A stretch of DNA of 64,000 nucleotides from Paraflavitalea devenefica (GCF_011759375.1 NZ_JAARML010000001.1:806001-870000); one strand, 5' to 3'; positions 18,833 to 29,447 are shown, numbered from the stretch's first letter. Numbers and translations are program-made. Notes: generated from the sequence alone by a model not told the origin.

Positions 18833-19968
18833 TGAAATAATAAGGTGTATTGCGACAATGCATCAGAAGCAGTACTAAACTGATGTGCATACTTCCAGGC
18901 TGCCCCGGACCATTCGTCGTATTGTACCTGCTCCATATCCAGCATATCCTGTAAAGCCCTTTCAAAACCAATGCTGTCTGTCAGCGAAACATCCCATCCG
19001 GCCTTTACAGCTACTAGTTCACGCCAAGGCGTCTGATCGCTGATGATGACCGGTCGCCCGGCCGACAGGCCCTCAAAGATAGCATGACCGAAATTCTCCC
19101 CCTGCGTGGGCAGGCAAAAAACATGATGCGCCGCTATGATGACCGGCAACTCATGGTTGGGTTTCTCTCCTTCAAATTTCACCCTAACATTACCAGGTAG
19201 GGAAGCTGATAAACTACGGCATTGACCTACATACGCTTTATTTTCCTCACTGCCCACTATCGTCAATAAAGCCCTGCCTTTTAATCCTCTCAAACGTTCC
19301 AATAAAAAATGAAGATTCTTAATAGGATGCAATCTGCCCACAAAAATAATACTTAATTCACCGGGCTTTTTGGGCAAACTGCCCGGATATGCCTGTACAT
19401 AAGCAGGGAAATTAGGGATCTGCGTTACACGTACCGTATCTCCAAATTCCTTTTTAATATCATTGAATTCCGTATCATCGGTTGCCTGAAAAGAAATATG
19501 CCGGTGCAGGGAAAGCCATTTGAAAACACGGAGGTATAATTTCTTCTTAAGGGATTTATACTGAAGCGCGCTTTTTCTCAACATCCCCCTTGGCGCCAGC
19601 ACAACATGACTCTTCCATCCAACAGACCTGCTAATCAGCAAAGGATAGATGGTAAAGAATTTTGAAAAAAGGCTATTGAGATAAATATGGTCGGGGTTGA
19701 TGTCATTGATAACTTCCCGTATATATTTCCAATGAAGATTTCCGGGTGAGCAATACAACACTTTAGCCGGCCCATCATAGAAAATCCAAGTATCAGTCTT
19801 TACACCATCGTAAGGGGCGGAAGAACCAAGATCGCGGTCGCTGGTAAAAACATATACATCATAATGATGTTGCAGGTGCCGGACAAAATTAACTGCCGAA
19901 CGTATAGGTCCGCCTGCCTTAAAACCCGGATCGAACCAGTCTATAAAGACTAAAATAGATTTTCGCAC
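18829..19968 (-). CDS. Glycosyltransferase family 4
   Basis: 379 residues of GT-B fold. The N-terminal acceptor domain starts DPGFKAGGPIRSAVNFVRHL. The C-terminal nucleotide-sugar domain has IIFVGRLHPIKNLHFLLE near 206-223 and the EGENFGHAIFEGLSAGRPVI-like EX7E region near 296-312 (QGENFGHAIFEGLSAG). Overlaps the wcaF-like gene by 4 bases. Confidence 0.88.
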   Translation of the reverse strand: MRKSILVFIDWFDPGFKAGGPIRSAVNFVRHLQHHYDVYVFTSDRDLGSSAPYDGVKTDTWIFYDGPAKVLYCSPGNLHWKYIREVINDINPDHIYLNSLFSKFFTIYPLLISRSVGWKSHVVLAPRGMLRKSALQYKSLKKKLYLRVFKWLSLHRHISFQATDDTEFNDIKKEFGDTVRVTQIPNFPAYVQAYPGSLPKKPGELSIIFVGRLHPIKNLHFLLERLRGLKGRALLTIVGSEENKAYVGQCRSLSASLPGNVRVKFEGEKPNHELPVIIAAHHVFCLPTQGENFGHAIFEGLSAGRPVIISDQTPWRELVAVKAGWDVSLTDSIGFERALQDMLDMEQVQYDEWSGAAWKYAHQFSTASDALSQYTLLFQ

Positions 19969-20014
19969 TGATCAAATACAATATACAGGCATAAAAGGCC
20001 CGTGTAATAAAATC

Positions 20015-21874
20015 TTAGTTGCAACTGTTCTTTTCCATCCAATATTCCAGTACTACAAACAACCATAATTCCATCCAACGCACTTCCGGATCACCTTTCA
20101 GAAACCGCGCCCAATAATCCAACAGTTGTTTTCCCTGTATAAAATCACGCGATGCCATACGCTTCAGTCGCTGGTCACAAAAATCATACAATTCACGCTT
20201 CATCCATATCGCCCAGGGGAACAGAAATCCCTGCTTACGCCGGTGAACAATTTCAGGAGGCAACAGGTCCTGCAAGGAATCTACCAACAAACTTTTTGGG
20301 GTATGAGGGAACTTAAGCGCATCAGGCACTCCCAATACATACGTCACCAGGTCATGATCAAAGAATGGCTCACGTACTTCGAGGGATACTGCCATACTCA
20401 TCTGATCAGTATCTTTTAATAAAGTGTGTTGCGTATAACCCAGGTATTCTGCTATAGAGACCTGGCTTAATGCAGGGAATTTTTCAAGATTACCATTTAG
20501 CGACAGCAGGTTACTCTCAAGCGCCGTTATATCATCTCCCAATCGGGTGAGCTTTGACAACAGGGATGGTGTAAATATTCTCCTGAAAGAGGGATAAAAA
20601 GCATTCACAGAGCAGGAAGGCGCTTTAAGCAACTGCTGTAATCTACCGGCCTTATTAGAGCCTTTGAGCGAATAAACCGTAGCTGCCAGCCGCCTCGCCC
20701 AACCAGTAGCACCCCATATTTTGTCAAACTTCTTCAATTGCAGGTATTGCCGGAAAAAAGGATATCCTGCAAACAGTTCATCGCCCCCGACACCAGACAG
20801 GGCTACGGTAAGGCCGCTTTGCCGGATGGCTTTTGATACCACGTAAGTATTAACACCATCTCCACTGGGCGTGTCCATCGCATCCAATGCATTCGTAAGT
20901 TCATCCAGGAAAACGGAAGGCTTCAGTAATACCTGGTTATGGTAGGTATTGAATTTCTTTGCTATCCGGGCCGCATATTCCGATTCGTCAAACTCTTTCT
21001 CGCTAAAACCAATCGTAAAGGTATTGGGCCGGGATTGACTTACTTCAGCCATAAGGCCTACCACGGCACTTGAATCTATGCCTCCGGACAAAAATGCTCC
21101 AATGGGCACATCACTTACCAAGCGGCGCTCCACAGCATTTCTTAACAAGTTACGGACCTGCTTTAATACCTGTTCTTTATCATGATAAGGCTGTTCTGCA
21201 CTGGCCTCCGTAATGTCCCAATATTTTTTAGTGACTACTTCTGTACCCCGGATCCTGATACAGGAGCCGACTTCCAGTTGTTGAACATTTTCAATAATAG
21301 AGAGCGGGAAACCAACAGACTGGTAACTCAGGAACTCCCTTACAGCAGCAGTGTTGATCTTGTTGGGCACCAGCGCACTGGCTACGATACCCCTGACCTC
21401 AGATGCAAAAAGAAAACACTCCTTATTAATAAAATAATATACCGGCTTAACCCCCATCCGGTCGCGCGCGACGAGCAATTCTTCTGTTACCGTATCCCAA
21501 ACGGCAAAAGCAAACATCCCCTTCAGGTAAGTCAGGCAATCTATGCCCCATTTAATATAAGCAGCCAGTAATACTTCCGTATCGCCATTGGTTGTAAAAG
21601 GATAGTCGTTTATACGCGCTTTAATATCCTGGAAATTGTAGATCTCGCCATTAAAAACGATCCTGTAACGGCCGGTATGGTCGGCAAATGGCTGATTAGC
21701 GGCATTAGACAGGTCAATAATAGATAAACGACGATGTCCCAATGCTACCCGGCCCTGCACATAGTCATTATGAGCATCGGGCCCCCGGTGCGCCATGGCA
21801 TCCGTCATTTTTTTTATAACAGACGGATCCGGGACAAGACGATTAAAATATAGGATACCGGCAATGCCGCACAT
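20015..21874 (-). CDS. asnB: Glutamine-hydrolysing asparagine synthetase-like amidotransferase
   Basis: 619 residues. Cys2 of MCGIAGILYF is the glutaminase nucleophile. The ATP-pyrophosphatase loop is GAFLSGGIDSSAVVGLMAE near 262-280, and GVGGDELFAGYPFF follows. It could make asparagine or, in this locus, amidate a sugar carboxylate; AsnB homologues are frequent in polysaccharide clusters. The substrate is not decidable here. Confidence 0.92.
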   Translation of the reverse strand: MCGIAGILYFNRLVPDPSVIKKMTDAMAHRGPDAHNDYVQGRVALGHRRLSIIDLSNAANQPFADHTGRYRIVFNGEIYNFQDIKARINDYPFTTNGDTEVLLAAYIKWGIDCLTYLKGMFAFAVWDTVTEELLVARDRMGVKPVYYFINKECFLFASEVRGIVASALVPNKINTAAVREFLSYQSVGFPLSIIENVQQLEVGSCIRIRGTEVVTKKYWDITEASAEQPYHDKEQVLKQVRNLLRNAVERRLVSDVPIGAFLSGGIDSSAVVGLMAEVSQSRPNTFTIGFSEKEFDESEYAARIAKKFNTYHNQVLLKPSVFLDELTNALDAMDTPSGDGVNTYVVSKAIRQSGLTVALSGVGGDELFAGYPFFRQYLQLKKFDKIWGATGWARRLAATVYSLKGSNKAGRLQQLLKAPSCSVNAFYPSFRRIFTPSLLSKLTRLGDDITALESNLLSLNGNLEKFPALSQVSIAEYLGYTQHTLLKDTDQMSMAVSLEVREPFFDHDLVTYVLGVPDALKFPHTPKSLLVDSLQDLLPPEIVHRRKQGFLFPWAIWMKRELYDFCDQRLKRMASRDFIQGKQLLDYWARFLKGDPEVRWMELWLFVVLEYWMEKNSCN

Positions 21875-21922
21875 GGAATATAGTAATGGTTTTGGATGAG
21901 GGGTAGTAGTACAACAGATAGA

Positions 21923-22834
21923 TTAACTTACTTGCTGAGCCGGCACTGCAGTGCTATTGTCATGGGAAAAGCGTTTTACCCCGGCGGTAACAGCCACTTT
22001 ACGCCTGGCCTTTATAAATATATTGAGAGAAAACAGCGTCACCAATAGGTAAGCGCCCAGGGTGATATTGAATAAGACATTGAATTTCCTGAGTACCAGG
22101 CTCCGGAGAGAATAGCTATCCGTCTTCTCTTTGCCCATTGTCCAATACATAACATTCTTTATCAAGGGCATCACAAGTGGGATCTTATCCCAATTCGTAT
22201 AACGTACGTCCTCATAGCGGTAGGCCATATTATAATCAGCGGGAACCTGTTGTTGATAATGTGCCCAGTCAGCTTTTACATCGGCAAAGCCGGCCAATTG
22301 CCCATTCTGTTTTCTAAAAAAGGTATTGTAAGAAGCATCCAATACTACCCAACCATAAGACGTTTTGGCTTCCACCAGGATATGTCCTGCTTTTTGATCA
22401 TTTACCGTCATCTGCGGGAAGCGCACATCAATACTCATTTCCTGCAACAAGCGGCCTAATACATAGGCGCGGCTTCCACAGGCTCCCTGACCAGTCATTA
22501 AATCAATGCTGACCGGTTGAATAAAGTCTGCCTTTATTCCCTTTACCTGATGTGGCCCAAATACAGTTAATCGCCTTTCACCCAGCAGGTACACCACCTC
22601 TACGCTTTTTGTCAGCAAACTATCTTCCGTATTCACAAAGGAGGATAAGCCAGGTGTGGGCACCAGTCCACGTACATAGGCAGCCATGGAGGCAAACAGG
22701 TTATTTTCATACTGCTTTTCTGTATAGAAATAAAACAGCGATGCCAACAGGAGTCCATTCAAAAAAACAAGAATGTATTTTCCTTTTCGGCCGAGGAATG
22801 AATTTGACCGCATTATGCGTCGAAACAGGTTCAT
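21923..22834 (-). CDS. Membrane protein with a transglutaminase-like domain
   Basis: 303 residues with one membrane helix near 17-36 and another near 258-278, bracketing a presumably extracytoplasmic domain. That domain carries a Cys-His-Asp arrangement: GQGACGSRAYVLGRLL near 115, AGHILVEAKTSYGWVVLDASYN near 152-173. This is the order of papain-like transglutaminase folds. No close family is recognised. Its role in the polysaccharide locus is unknown; a 188-base gap separates it from the upstream glycosyltransferase gene, and no clear promoter is seen there. Confidence 0.65.
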   Translation of the reverse strand: MNLFRRIMRSNSFLGRKGKYILVFLNGLLLASLFYFYTEKQYENNLFASMAAYVRGLVPTPGLSSFVNTEDSLLTKSVEVVYLLGERRLTVFGPHQVKGIKADFIQPVSIDLMTGQGACGSRAYVLGRLLQEMSIDVRFPQMTVNDQKAGHILVEAKTSYGWVVLDASYNTFFRKQNGQLAGFADVKADWAHYQQQVPADYNMAYRYEDVRYTNWDKIPLVMPLIKNVMYWTMGKEKTDSYSLRSLVLRKFNVLFNITLGAYLLVTLFSLNIFIKARRKVAVTAGVKRFSHDNSTAVPAQQVS

Positions 22835-23022
22835 AAGGATAACGACATTAGTTGAATAGGTTCATACCGGTATCGGATTCAGGGGGTGTACTTCTGCATA
22901 TTTAATACCAGTTTACATATTTGCATAAAATATAATCTCTATTGCCGGAAGTATGAATCCGCATACTACAAAAATTAAGCCTCTTTGTTGTGGACGTGGA
23001 ATTAAAATGATATTAAATAATA

Positions 23023-24048
23023 TTATCTATCATAATTACCCTGTCCTATAACATTCTTATATACCTGAAAATATTTTTCCGCAATGGCTATTGCCTCATA
23101 TTGCTTCACATTCTTCAGGCCTTTTTGTATGATAGCCTCCCGGTAAGATTTGTCTTGTATAACCCGTTCAACACCTGCTCTTATTGAGGCGACGTTCAGA
23201 GGGTCTACCAAACAGGCTCCTTCACCAGCTACTTCTTTCATTGGGCTGATATTGCTGGTGATCACGGGGCGTCCGGATTTTTGCCCCTCGATAATGGGCA
23301 GACCAAATCCTTCGTAAGTGGATGGAAACAATACCATATCACTCTGTGCGTATACATCGGCTAATTCTTGTTCCGATAATCCCCAAAACCGGTGAAACGA
23401 TATATTCTTTTTTTTCAGCAAGTCAATTTGCTGTTCATTAACCCAGCCTACAATAAAAAGATGGCAGGAGATATTTTCAAGAGCGTTAATGACCCTTTCC
23501 AGGTTTTTATTAGGGGTGGAGCCAATAAAAAGCAATACGGGACGGATTTCATTAAAAGCCCTGGGCGCAAAATAAAAAACCCCTCCCACCGGGTTAGGTA
23601 CAATTATTACCTTTTCAGGAGAACATCCGGAATATTGAATGATTTCATTCCGTGATCTTTCTGAAATGGTGGTAATGATACGGGAATGCCGAACGGGTAA
23701 ATTCAGGAAAAACAATTTTAGCACCCAGCGTTTAATACCTTTTGTGTTATGCAAAAAACCACAATCATGTATTGTAAGAATGGTCTTTGATGACGGAAGC
23801 ACCAATGCCATATAATGAATGTCACCGGTAATATGGAATATGTCTGCAGAAACTTTACGCACTGCCCGAATATTCTTCCAGACAGCGGATGGTATTAATC
23901 GGGCATACGGCAGATACATCTCTTCAACCCTTATTTTTTGCTTAAGTGAAGTGATAACCTGGTTGAATACTTTTTCGATGCTAAAGAACCCTTCGCGCTT
24001 TGGACGATGGATCAGGCAGGCTCTATATGCCTTTAATTCTTTTTCCAA
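23023..24048 (-). CDS. Glycosyltransferase family 4
   Basis: 341 residues, GT-B fold. Key parts are HITGDIHYMAL and LTIHDCGFLHN in the N-domain, VIIVPNPVGG, VLLFIGSTPNKNLERVI near 177-193, and FPSTYEGFGLPIIEGQKSGRPVI near 246-268 with the catalytic EX7E pair. Similar to mannosyl- or fucosyltransferases of the GT4 group. Confidence 0.87.
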   Translation of the reverse strand: MEKELKAYRACLIHRPKREGFFSIEKVFNQVITSLKQKIRVEEMYLPYARLIPSAVWKNIRAVRKVSADIFHITGDIHYMALVLPSSKTILTIHDCGFLHNTKGIKRWVLKLFFLNLPVRHSRIITTISERSRNEIIQYSGCSPEKVIIVPNPVGGVFYFAPRAFNEIRPVLLFIGSTPNKNLERVINALENISCHLFIVGWVNEQQIDLLKKKNISFHRFWGLSEQELADVYAQSDMVLFPSTYEGFGLPIIEGQKSGRPVITSNISPMKEVAGEGACLVDPLNVASIRAGVERVIQDKSYREAIIQKGLKNVKQYEAIAIAEKYFQVYKNVIGQGNYDR

Positions 24049-24090
24049 ATAAAATAAACTTGTAGTTAAGCAGTTGGTTTGATATTAGCT

Positions 24091-25533
24091 TTACTGCGTC
24101 CCATAAGAGGGAAGTTCTCTTCTACGGCTAAACCCTCTTTTTTCCTTTTGTACACCAAACCATACCGGCACTATCTTATACAATAACCAGATAAAAAATG
24201 CTGATTTAATTAAAGAGTTAAATATCTGCAAAGTATCCGTTTCAGCTGAATAGGTAATCTGGTAAAATAAAACAGGAATCCATAATATTATTAAAGGCAG
24301 TCTCCTGCTGATCGAAAAAACCATTCCATAAGCCCATCGTATACAAAAACCCAGGATAAACATGAATACAATACCACCTTTTACGCCAAAACTTCCATAA
24401 GCTTCTCCCAGCGGGCCGACATTTGTTGACCATCCCTTTATGGATACTCCTGCATAATACTTCATGTTAAATTTCCCTCCCGCCTCCGGTTTATCCGGCC
24501 ATAAAACCCTTGGCACAAATGCAGAAGAAAAGGAAAGAAAAAGTTTTTCCCCGTTATCATAGGGTTGAATCTGGGGTATCCGGTGCATTACCATGGAAAT
24601 ATTAAATCCCTGGTTCGTCCTGTAATAAACCGGATAATAAGCTTTTGCTGAGAAGAAGCTACCCTTTGACACTTGCTCAGAAAACAAATTTAAAAAAAGC
24701 TCCGTCTTATTACCAGTATACTTATTTTTCCATGTTTCATTTCTGTATTCCGGCTTGATATTCTGTACGATTATTAATATAAAAGCGCCAACAAAAAACA
24801 GGAGTATTTTTTTAAGAAAGCTTGTTTTGGATCCCAGAAAGAAAAACGAAAACAGTGTGATCCCCATATACGCTACTATTGTAAACATCCCGGTACGCAG
24901 CGCATTAAAAATTATAAATAATGTAAACCCTGAAAGAATAACCCATCTGTACGGAAAAGAAGGCAGGTAATAGACATACAACAATCCGGCAAATGCTGAG
25001 AAATAAAATAAAAGGAAGAGGAACTGTACCTCCTGTGGCAGGAACCCGGAGATAAAAAACATCATAACCCCAATAGACAGTATCGAGATGCTGATTTTTT
25101 TCATAGCAGGGTTTTCCAATACAAGCTTAGCTCGTTCAATAATTTGCTTTAATATGGCACCGTGATCTGTCTTGTGTTTTCTATTAAGCGGCCAGCATAA
25201 AGCAGTTGTGAAAGCTATGGTGGCAGGTAAGGCGAAACCAAAATAAACGCTTTCAGAAACAGCCATTTTCTTTATCCAAAATCCGAAATTCAGTGAAGCG
25301 CCCTCTTTTATATAGAAAGTGTATCCCAATGCAGGCATAGCTAAGCAAATAAAAGAAGCATGTAAAGCTATCATTTCCCGTAATACAATGCCCGTTCCCA
25401 GCTTATCCAATATCATTATTACCAATACGCCAAGGAATAGTAGCGTAAGAGGGAAATACCAATCAGTTAATAATGACAGAATAAATATTACTACCTGAAG
25501 GGATGCCAGTAAATATGACCTGAAGTCTTTCAT
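24091..25533 (-). CDS. Polytopic membrane protein, probable repeat-unit polymerase (Wzy-like)
   Basis: 480 residues with about 11-12 hydrophobic segments and one large hydrophilic loop between about 285 and 375 (MHRIPQIQPYDNGEKLF, PRVLWPDKPEAGGKF), as in Wzy/O-antigen polymerases, which vary greatly in sequence. The C-terminus is basic and cytosolic. The assignment rests on topology and locus; a ligase or flippase is less likely. Confidence 0.65.
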   Translation of the reverse strand: MKDFRSYLLASLQVVIFILSLLTDWYFPLTLLFLGVLVIMILDKLGTGIVLREMIALHASFICLAMPALGYTFYIKEGASLNFGFWIKKMAVSESVYFGFALPATIAFTTALCWPLNRKHKTDHGAILKQIIERAKLVLENPAMKKISISILSIGVMMFFISGFLPQEVQFLFLLFYFSAFAGLLYVYYLPSFPYRWVILSGFTLFIIFNALRTGMFTIVAYMGITLFSFFFLGSKTSFLKKILLFFVGAFILIIVQNIKPEYRNETWKNKYTGNKTELFLNLFSEQVSKGSFFSAKAYYPVYYRTNQGFNISMVMHRIPQIQPYDNGEKLFLSFSSAFVPRVLWPDKPEAGGKFNMKYYAGVSIKGWSTNVGPLGEAYGSFGVKGGIVFMFILGFCIRWAYGMVFSISRRLPLIILWIPVLFYQITYSAETDTLQIFNSLIKSAFFIWLLYKIVPVWFGVQKEKRGFSRRRELPSYGTQ

Positions 25534-25560
25534 TATTTTTGTTAAGCTTACAAACGATGC

Positions 25561-26745
25561 TTAATCAGTCATCTCAACACGTACTCCGGAATAGAATATA
25601 GCATGTATAGCATGCAGAATATGCTCAAAACTCCATAGTCTGATAATTTCCTTAGATTGATTGCCCATGGCAATCAACTTCAAAGGATCAATAGAGCCAC
25701 TTAACTGCGAATATAACTCCTGAACATTGCCTGTTTTAAAAATAAAACCGTTTACGCCAGGTTTAATGAGATCTATAGCTCCTCCCACCTTGTCACTGGC
25801 AATAACCGGTATCCCACATGCCATGGCCTCGTTCAATGCCAATCCCCAGGTCTCGCCAGGGCCACTCGATGGCAATATAAAAATATTGCCCAATCTATAT
25901 ACTACCGGCATAACACTTTGATTCTGAAAGTCCAGAAATTTAACACTTCGCATATTAGCAGCTTTTTCCTTTAACTGCTGTTCCATTTCGCCATTTCCGA
26001 CCAACAGAAATTTAATCTTGTTATTGGTTATTTTTTTCGCCAGTTCCAACAATATTTCCGGATTCTTTTTGGGCTCTAGCTTGCCCGCAAACAAAACAAC
26101 TATATCATCTTCACAATACCCTAATTTAGTACGCCATGCCTTTGCCTGCCGGGCAAGTTCACCATGAGGGTCCGCAAAACGGTTATTGTCGATAGCATGG
26201 GGTGCAAATACAAGCTGCTGATCTCGTAGGCCGTGCGTAGTGAAATAAACTTTGTTATTCGTTCCGGCATATAAAGCAATATCAATATGACGGTACACCC
26301 ACTTTAGGAATATTCTCCGAACCGCTCTTTTAATACCACTTTTTTCATCCAGCAGCGTAGAATCCCCTCTGAACAATACGGGCACTTTCTTATGGAAATA
26401 ACGTATACAATTCAAATGACTCTGAAAACTCCAACCGAATATGAGTATAGCATCCGGCTGCCAGGTAGCTACTTCCTTATTCAATCCGGGATTGACAATC
26501 CCTTTAAAATGATGGCTCCCAGGGCTGGCTGAAGTATTCTCAACAAATGTATAATCATATCCCTTCAGCAAAGGGATATCCCACTGTATTACTTTCCCAA
26601 ACCCTGCATCAAAGTTACCACCCTTTATCGATTGCCCCCATGTATAAAAAACCTTCACTGTCAACCTCTTTGATTGAGCCAATAACTCAAACCAGGGTGC
26701 ATTATATTGAATGGGATGTGTTGTAATGATCGCCAACCGTTTCAT
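25561..26745 (-). CDS. Glycosyltransferase family 4
   Basis: 394 residues. Starts AIITTHPIQYNAPWFELLA, a common start of GT4 enzymes in Bacteroidota loci. DIVVLFAGKLEPKKNPEILLE near 212-232 and ILPSSGPGETWGLALNEAMA near 289-308 carry the donor-binding and EX7E residues. Confidence 0.88.
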   Translation of the reverse strand: MKRLAIITTHPIQYNAPWFELLAQSKRLTVKVFYTWGQSIKGGNFDAGFGKVIQWDIPLLKGYDYTFVENTSASPGSHHFKGIVNPGLNKEVATWQPDAILIFGWSFQSHLNCIRYFHKKVPVLFRGDSTLLDEKSGIKRAVRRIFLKWVYRHIDIALYAGTNNKVYFTTHGLRDQQLVFAPHAIDNNRFADPHGELARQAKAWRTKLGYCEDDIVVLFAGKLEPKKNPEILLELAKKITNNKIKFLLVGNGEMEQQLKEKAANMRSVKFLDFQNQSVMPVVYRLGNIFILPSSGPGETWGLALNEAMACGIPVIASDKVGGAIDLIKPGVNGFIFKTGNVQELYSQLSGSIDPLKLIAMGNQSKEIIRLWSFEHILHAIHAIFYSGVRVEMTD

Positions 26746-26761
26746 TGATCAATCCTCGAAA

Positions 26762-27646
26762 TTAGAAAGTATGGCCCAATACCTGAATGGCAGGACTCGT
26801 TTTAATTCGTTCATTAATAAAATCCATATCTCTGAGGTAGAGCATATTACCATGCTGCTGCGTATCCATTTTGATCAACTTCCGCTTAAAAGGCTCATAT
26901 TGATATGCATTGAAACCCAGCGATTCTAATTTCCGTTTTATATCTGCATCATCATATCCATAGTGCTTACCCGATCCGTTCAATTCAATAATGATCGCCT
27001 TTAATGCCGGATTTTTCAAGGTAGCTGCTGCACCGTTCAGTACCTCCGTTTCAAAGCCTTCCACATCAACCTTCATGAGTAACGGGACTCTTCCTTCCAT
27101 AACATTGTCGAGAGTATCCACTTTTACTTCCAGTACCGATGTTTCCCAATCGTCTTCCTTAGCAACATGATTCATAGTATCCAGTCCATTCGTAAATTTA
27201 AGAGACCCAAGCTTCGAACCAAGTCCGATATTCAGTGCAGTTACCTTTCTTTCGATTTGATTAATAGCGATATTATTCTTTAAGATTTCATAAGTAGCAG
27301 GAATGGGTTCAAAAGCAATAGCATTGGCGCCTCTGTGACCTGAAGCCAGTAAAGTATAACTGCCAATATTAGCCCCAATATCCGCAAATAGATCTTCCGG
27401 TCTCAGCAGGTGCAATAGAAAACCCATATCTTCAAAATCATGAAGACCCGCATACAAATTCCCGGTAGCTCCGGTCATTCCTCTTTTTATGATCAACTTT
27501 GTATTACCAATAAATGGGTAGGTTATGGGATAAGGTAACAGGCGTGAACCTATTTGCCACTTCAGGAACCGTTTGACAGAACCCAGCCGGTTATTCCTGT
27601 TCAGCGGATGATTAATAATAAACTTCAGCACCTGTACAACAGACAT
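26762..27646 (-). CDS. FkbM-family methyltransferase
   Basis: 294 residues. The SAM site is LFADIGANIGSYTLLAS near 84-100, followed by AFEPIPATYEILKNNI. Later come LMKVDVEGFETEVLNGA near 191-207 and IIELNG, all typical of FkbM. It probably O-methylates a sugar of the repeat unit. Confidence 0.9.
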   Translation of the reverse strand: MSVVQVLKFIINHPLNRNNRLGSVKRFLKWQIGSRLLPYPITYPFIGNTKLIIKRGMTGATGNLYAGLHDFEDMGFLLHLLRPEDLFADIGANIGSYTLLASGHRGANAIAFEPIPATYEILKNNIAINQIERKVTALNIGLGSKLGSLKFTNGLDTMNHVAKEDDWETSVLEVKVDTLDNVMEGRVPLLMKVDVEGFETEVLNGAAATLKNPALKAIIIELNGSGKHYGYDDADIKRKLESLGFNAYQYEPFKRKLIKMDTQQHGNMLYLRDMDFINERIKTSPAIQVLGHTF

Positions 27647-27677
27647 ATAGTTGAAATATTAAGTAATGAAAATAAAA

Positions 27678-28156
27678 TCAACGCTCGGCAAGAGCCGGAT
27701 TCATGGCAACTTTATCAGATTTATACCTGATAGAGGTGGAAAGTTTTTTAAAGTACTGTTCGATAAACCTATAAAAAAGGAAGCTGAAACCAATACATAC
27801 TAAAAATGCCGCTACTACAACGATTTCCCTGATCAATACATTTTGAATGCGTGCCTCACAAAGATTAATGATGCTCCCGCCCACGGCTCAATACGGATAA
27901 CCCTCTTTTTAAGGAAAGTACCCAGGTTATTGGGAGTATAATTTTTTACAAACATTGCATATGGGATCACAAAAAATACTTCTACACCTGTCCATCCGTA
28001 CGATCCGATTTTCCGCATGGTATTATCCTCAGGCAAAAAATGCTTATTGCCGGCACTTAGATGGAAAAAACACACCATCGCTGAAGCTATTCCGCGCAAT
28101 AATTCAATGGAGAGGATTTCCTTGGTTAGGTCTATCTTCTTAATTCCGAAACCCAT
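27678..28156 (-). pseudogene. Acyltransferase-3 (OafA-like) gene with large internal deletion and frame change
   Basis: The 5' part (28156-27833) encodes the start of an acyltransferase-3 protein: EILSIELLRGIASAMVCFFHL, GVEVFFVIPYAMF, LKKRVIRIEP. After RIEP the reading frame becomes unrelated and stops. The 3' part, in another frame (27884-27678), encodes the terminal helix and tail (FSFLFYRFIEQYF). Only about 480 bases remain of the usual 1.1 kb, so roughly 200 central residues are missing, and the two parts differ in frame. Dead gene. Its start overlaps the upstream glycosyltransferase gene by 17 bases. Confidence 0.82.
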
Positions 28157-29447
28157 TTATTACTTTATTAAAGAATTCTACCTGTTCTTTTGTTCGCTGC
28201 TTCGCCATATAGGGCTCAAAGGCCGGCATATTAACCGGTACGGCTTCCAGGCTGCTTAACAGAGTTTTGAACTGTTCCATACAAGCATCCACATATTCTT
28301 CTGGAGAATGATGCAAATGATCAAAAGCCAACACACTTTGGGGATATACCTCTTTCAGCACCTTCAGTACGCTGCTTTCCCTATAAAAAACAGCCAGCAA
28401 CGTTTTCTGAGTAATTATATAAGGGTATATCTTGGAAGCTGTATAAGAAGTATCTGTCGATCCCGGCACCAGTAACATATCCGCCTTTTTCTTTAAAAGG
28501 AACAAAGTTTCAAAATAAGGTAACCGGTCAGGAATTTCGGTAACATAGTCTCCAACCTGCAACGCCCTGGCCAACGGCTCAATAGTCTTTTGGCCCTTGC
28601 CAGCCTGAGCATAGCTTGTCCCCACAAACCACAAATGCACTTTACCAAAAACTTCCGGCATACGTTCAATTCCCTTTGCCAGAGCACGAAAAATGATCTC
28701 CAGCGCAAACTTTAAATCATGCCCGCCCCGTCCAACATATACTATATTAGTCCGATCTGTAGAAAAGTTAATCTTATCCACCTCCTGCACGTATTTTTCC
28801 ATCACGGAAAAATCCTTACCCGAAACACCAAATGGAATCACCCGGAATTGTTCCTTTTGCATACCAGTATAACGTTGCAGGAACATATCACAATACCCCT
28901 GTGAAACACTGATGATGCCATTAGCTTTAGGAACTGTTTTACCCTCCAGGTATTTATCAATATTATAAGAAATAAAAAATTTTGGGGGACGCTCGGACCT
29001 AGGCTTATCGAGGTAAAAATCACTTCTCCACGGGTCCTGGATATCTAGTATAAAAGGTACACCAAACTTCCTTTTCCAGCCGGGTCCCAGCGCCATTACA
29101 TGAAAGGCGGTGGTTGAAAAGTAGACTAAATCAAATTTATGCTTTTTCAACAACTCATTGCCTTTCCGTTTTATCTGGAAATAGGAACGTATAGATAAGC
29201 TGCCTAACCCTAGTTTTCTTGTATAGCGTACATCAAAGGCTTTTACTTTGTGTACTTCAATATCAGCAGGAAATGTATGTGACAGTAATGGATCAATACT
29301 ATAGGATTCTATATATCGCTCATCCACGGTAATAATTACGGGCTCCCAGCCCATTTCCCTGAAATAGGGAAGGCTCTGCCGTACGCGGTGCATATCGGCA
29401 CTGTTCACTGGCGGAAAATGTGGTGCTATGATCAACACTCTCTTCAT
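28140..29447 (-). CDS. Glycosyltransferase (GT4-like)
   Basis: 435 residues from the ATG at 29447 (MKRVLIIAPHFPPVNSADMH). I prefer this start to the upstream in-frame ATG at 29468 because its ATGA overlaps the stop of the upstream gene. N-domain LDIQDPWRSDFYLDKP; C-domain TNIVYVGRGGHDLKFALEI and LLVPGSTDTSYTASKIYPYI. The EX7E motif is weak, so it is an atypical GT-B enzyme. Confidence 0.8.
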   Translation of the reverse strand: MKRVLIIAPHFPPVNSADMHRVRQSLPYFREMGWEPVIITVDERYIESYSIDPLLSHTFPADIEVHKVKAFDVRYTRKLGLGSLSIRSYFQIKRKGNELLKKHKFDLVYFSTTAFHVMALGPGWKRKFGVPFILDIQDPWRSDFYLDKPRSERPPKFFISYNIDKYLEGKTVPKANGIISVSQGYCDMFLQRYTGMQKEQFRVIPFGVSGKDFSVMEKYVQEVDKINFSTDRTNIVYVGRGGHDLKFALEIIFRALAKGIERMPEVFGKVHLWFVGTSYAQAGKGQKTIEPLARALQVGDYVTEIPDRLPYFETLFLLKKKADMLLVPGSTDTSYTASKIYPYIITQKTLLAVFYRESSVLKVLKEVYPQSVLAFDHLHHSPEEYVDACMEQFKTLLSSLEAVPVNMPAFEPYMAKQRTKEQVEFFNKVINGFRN

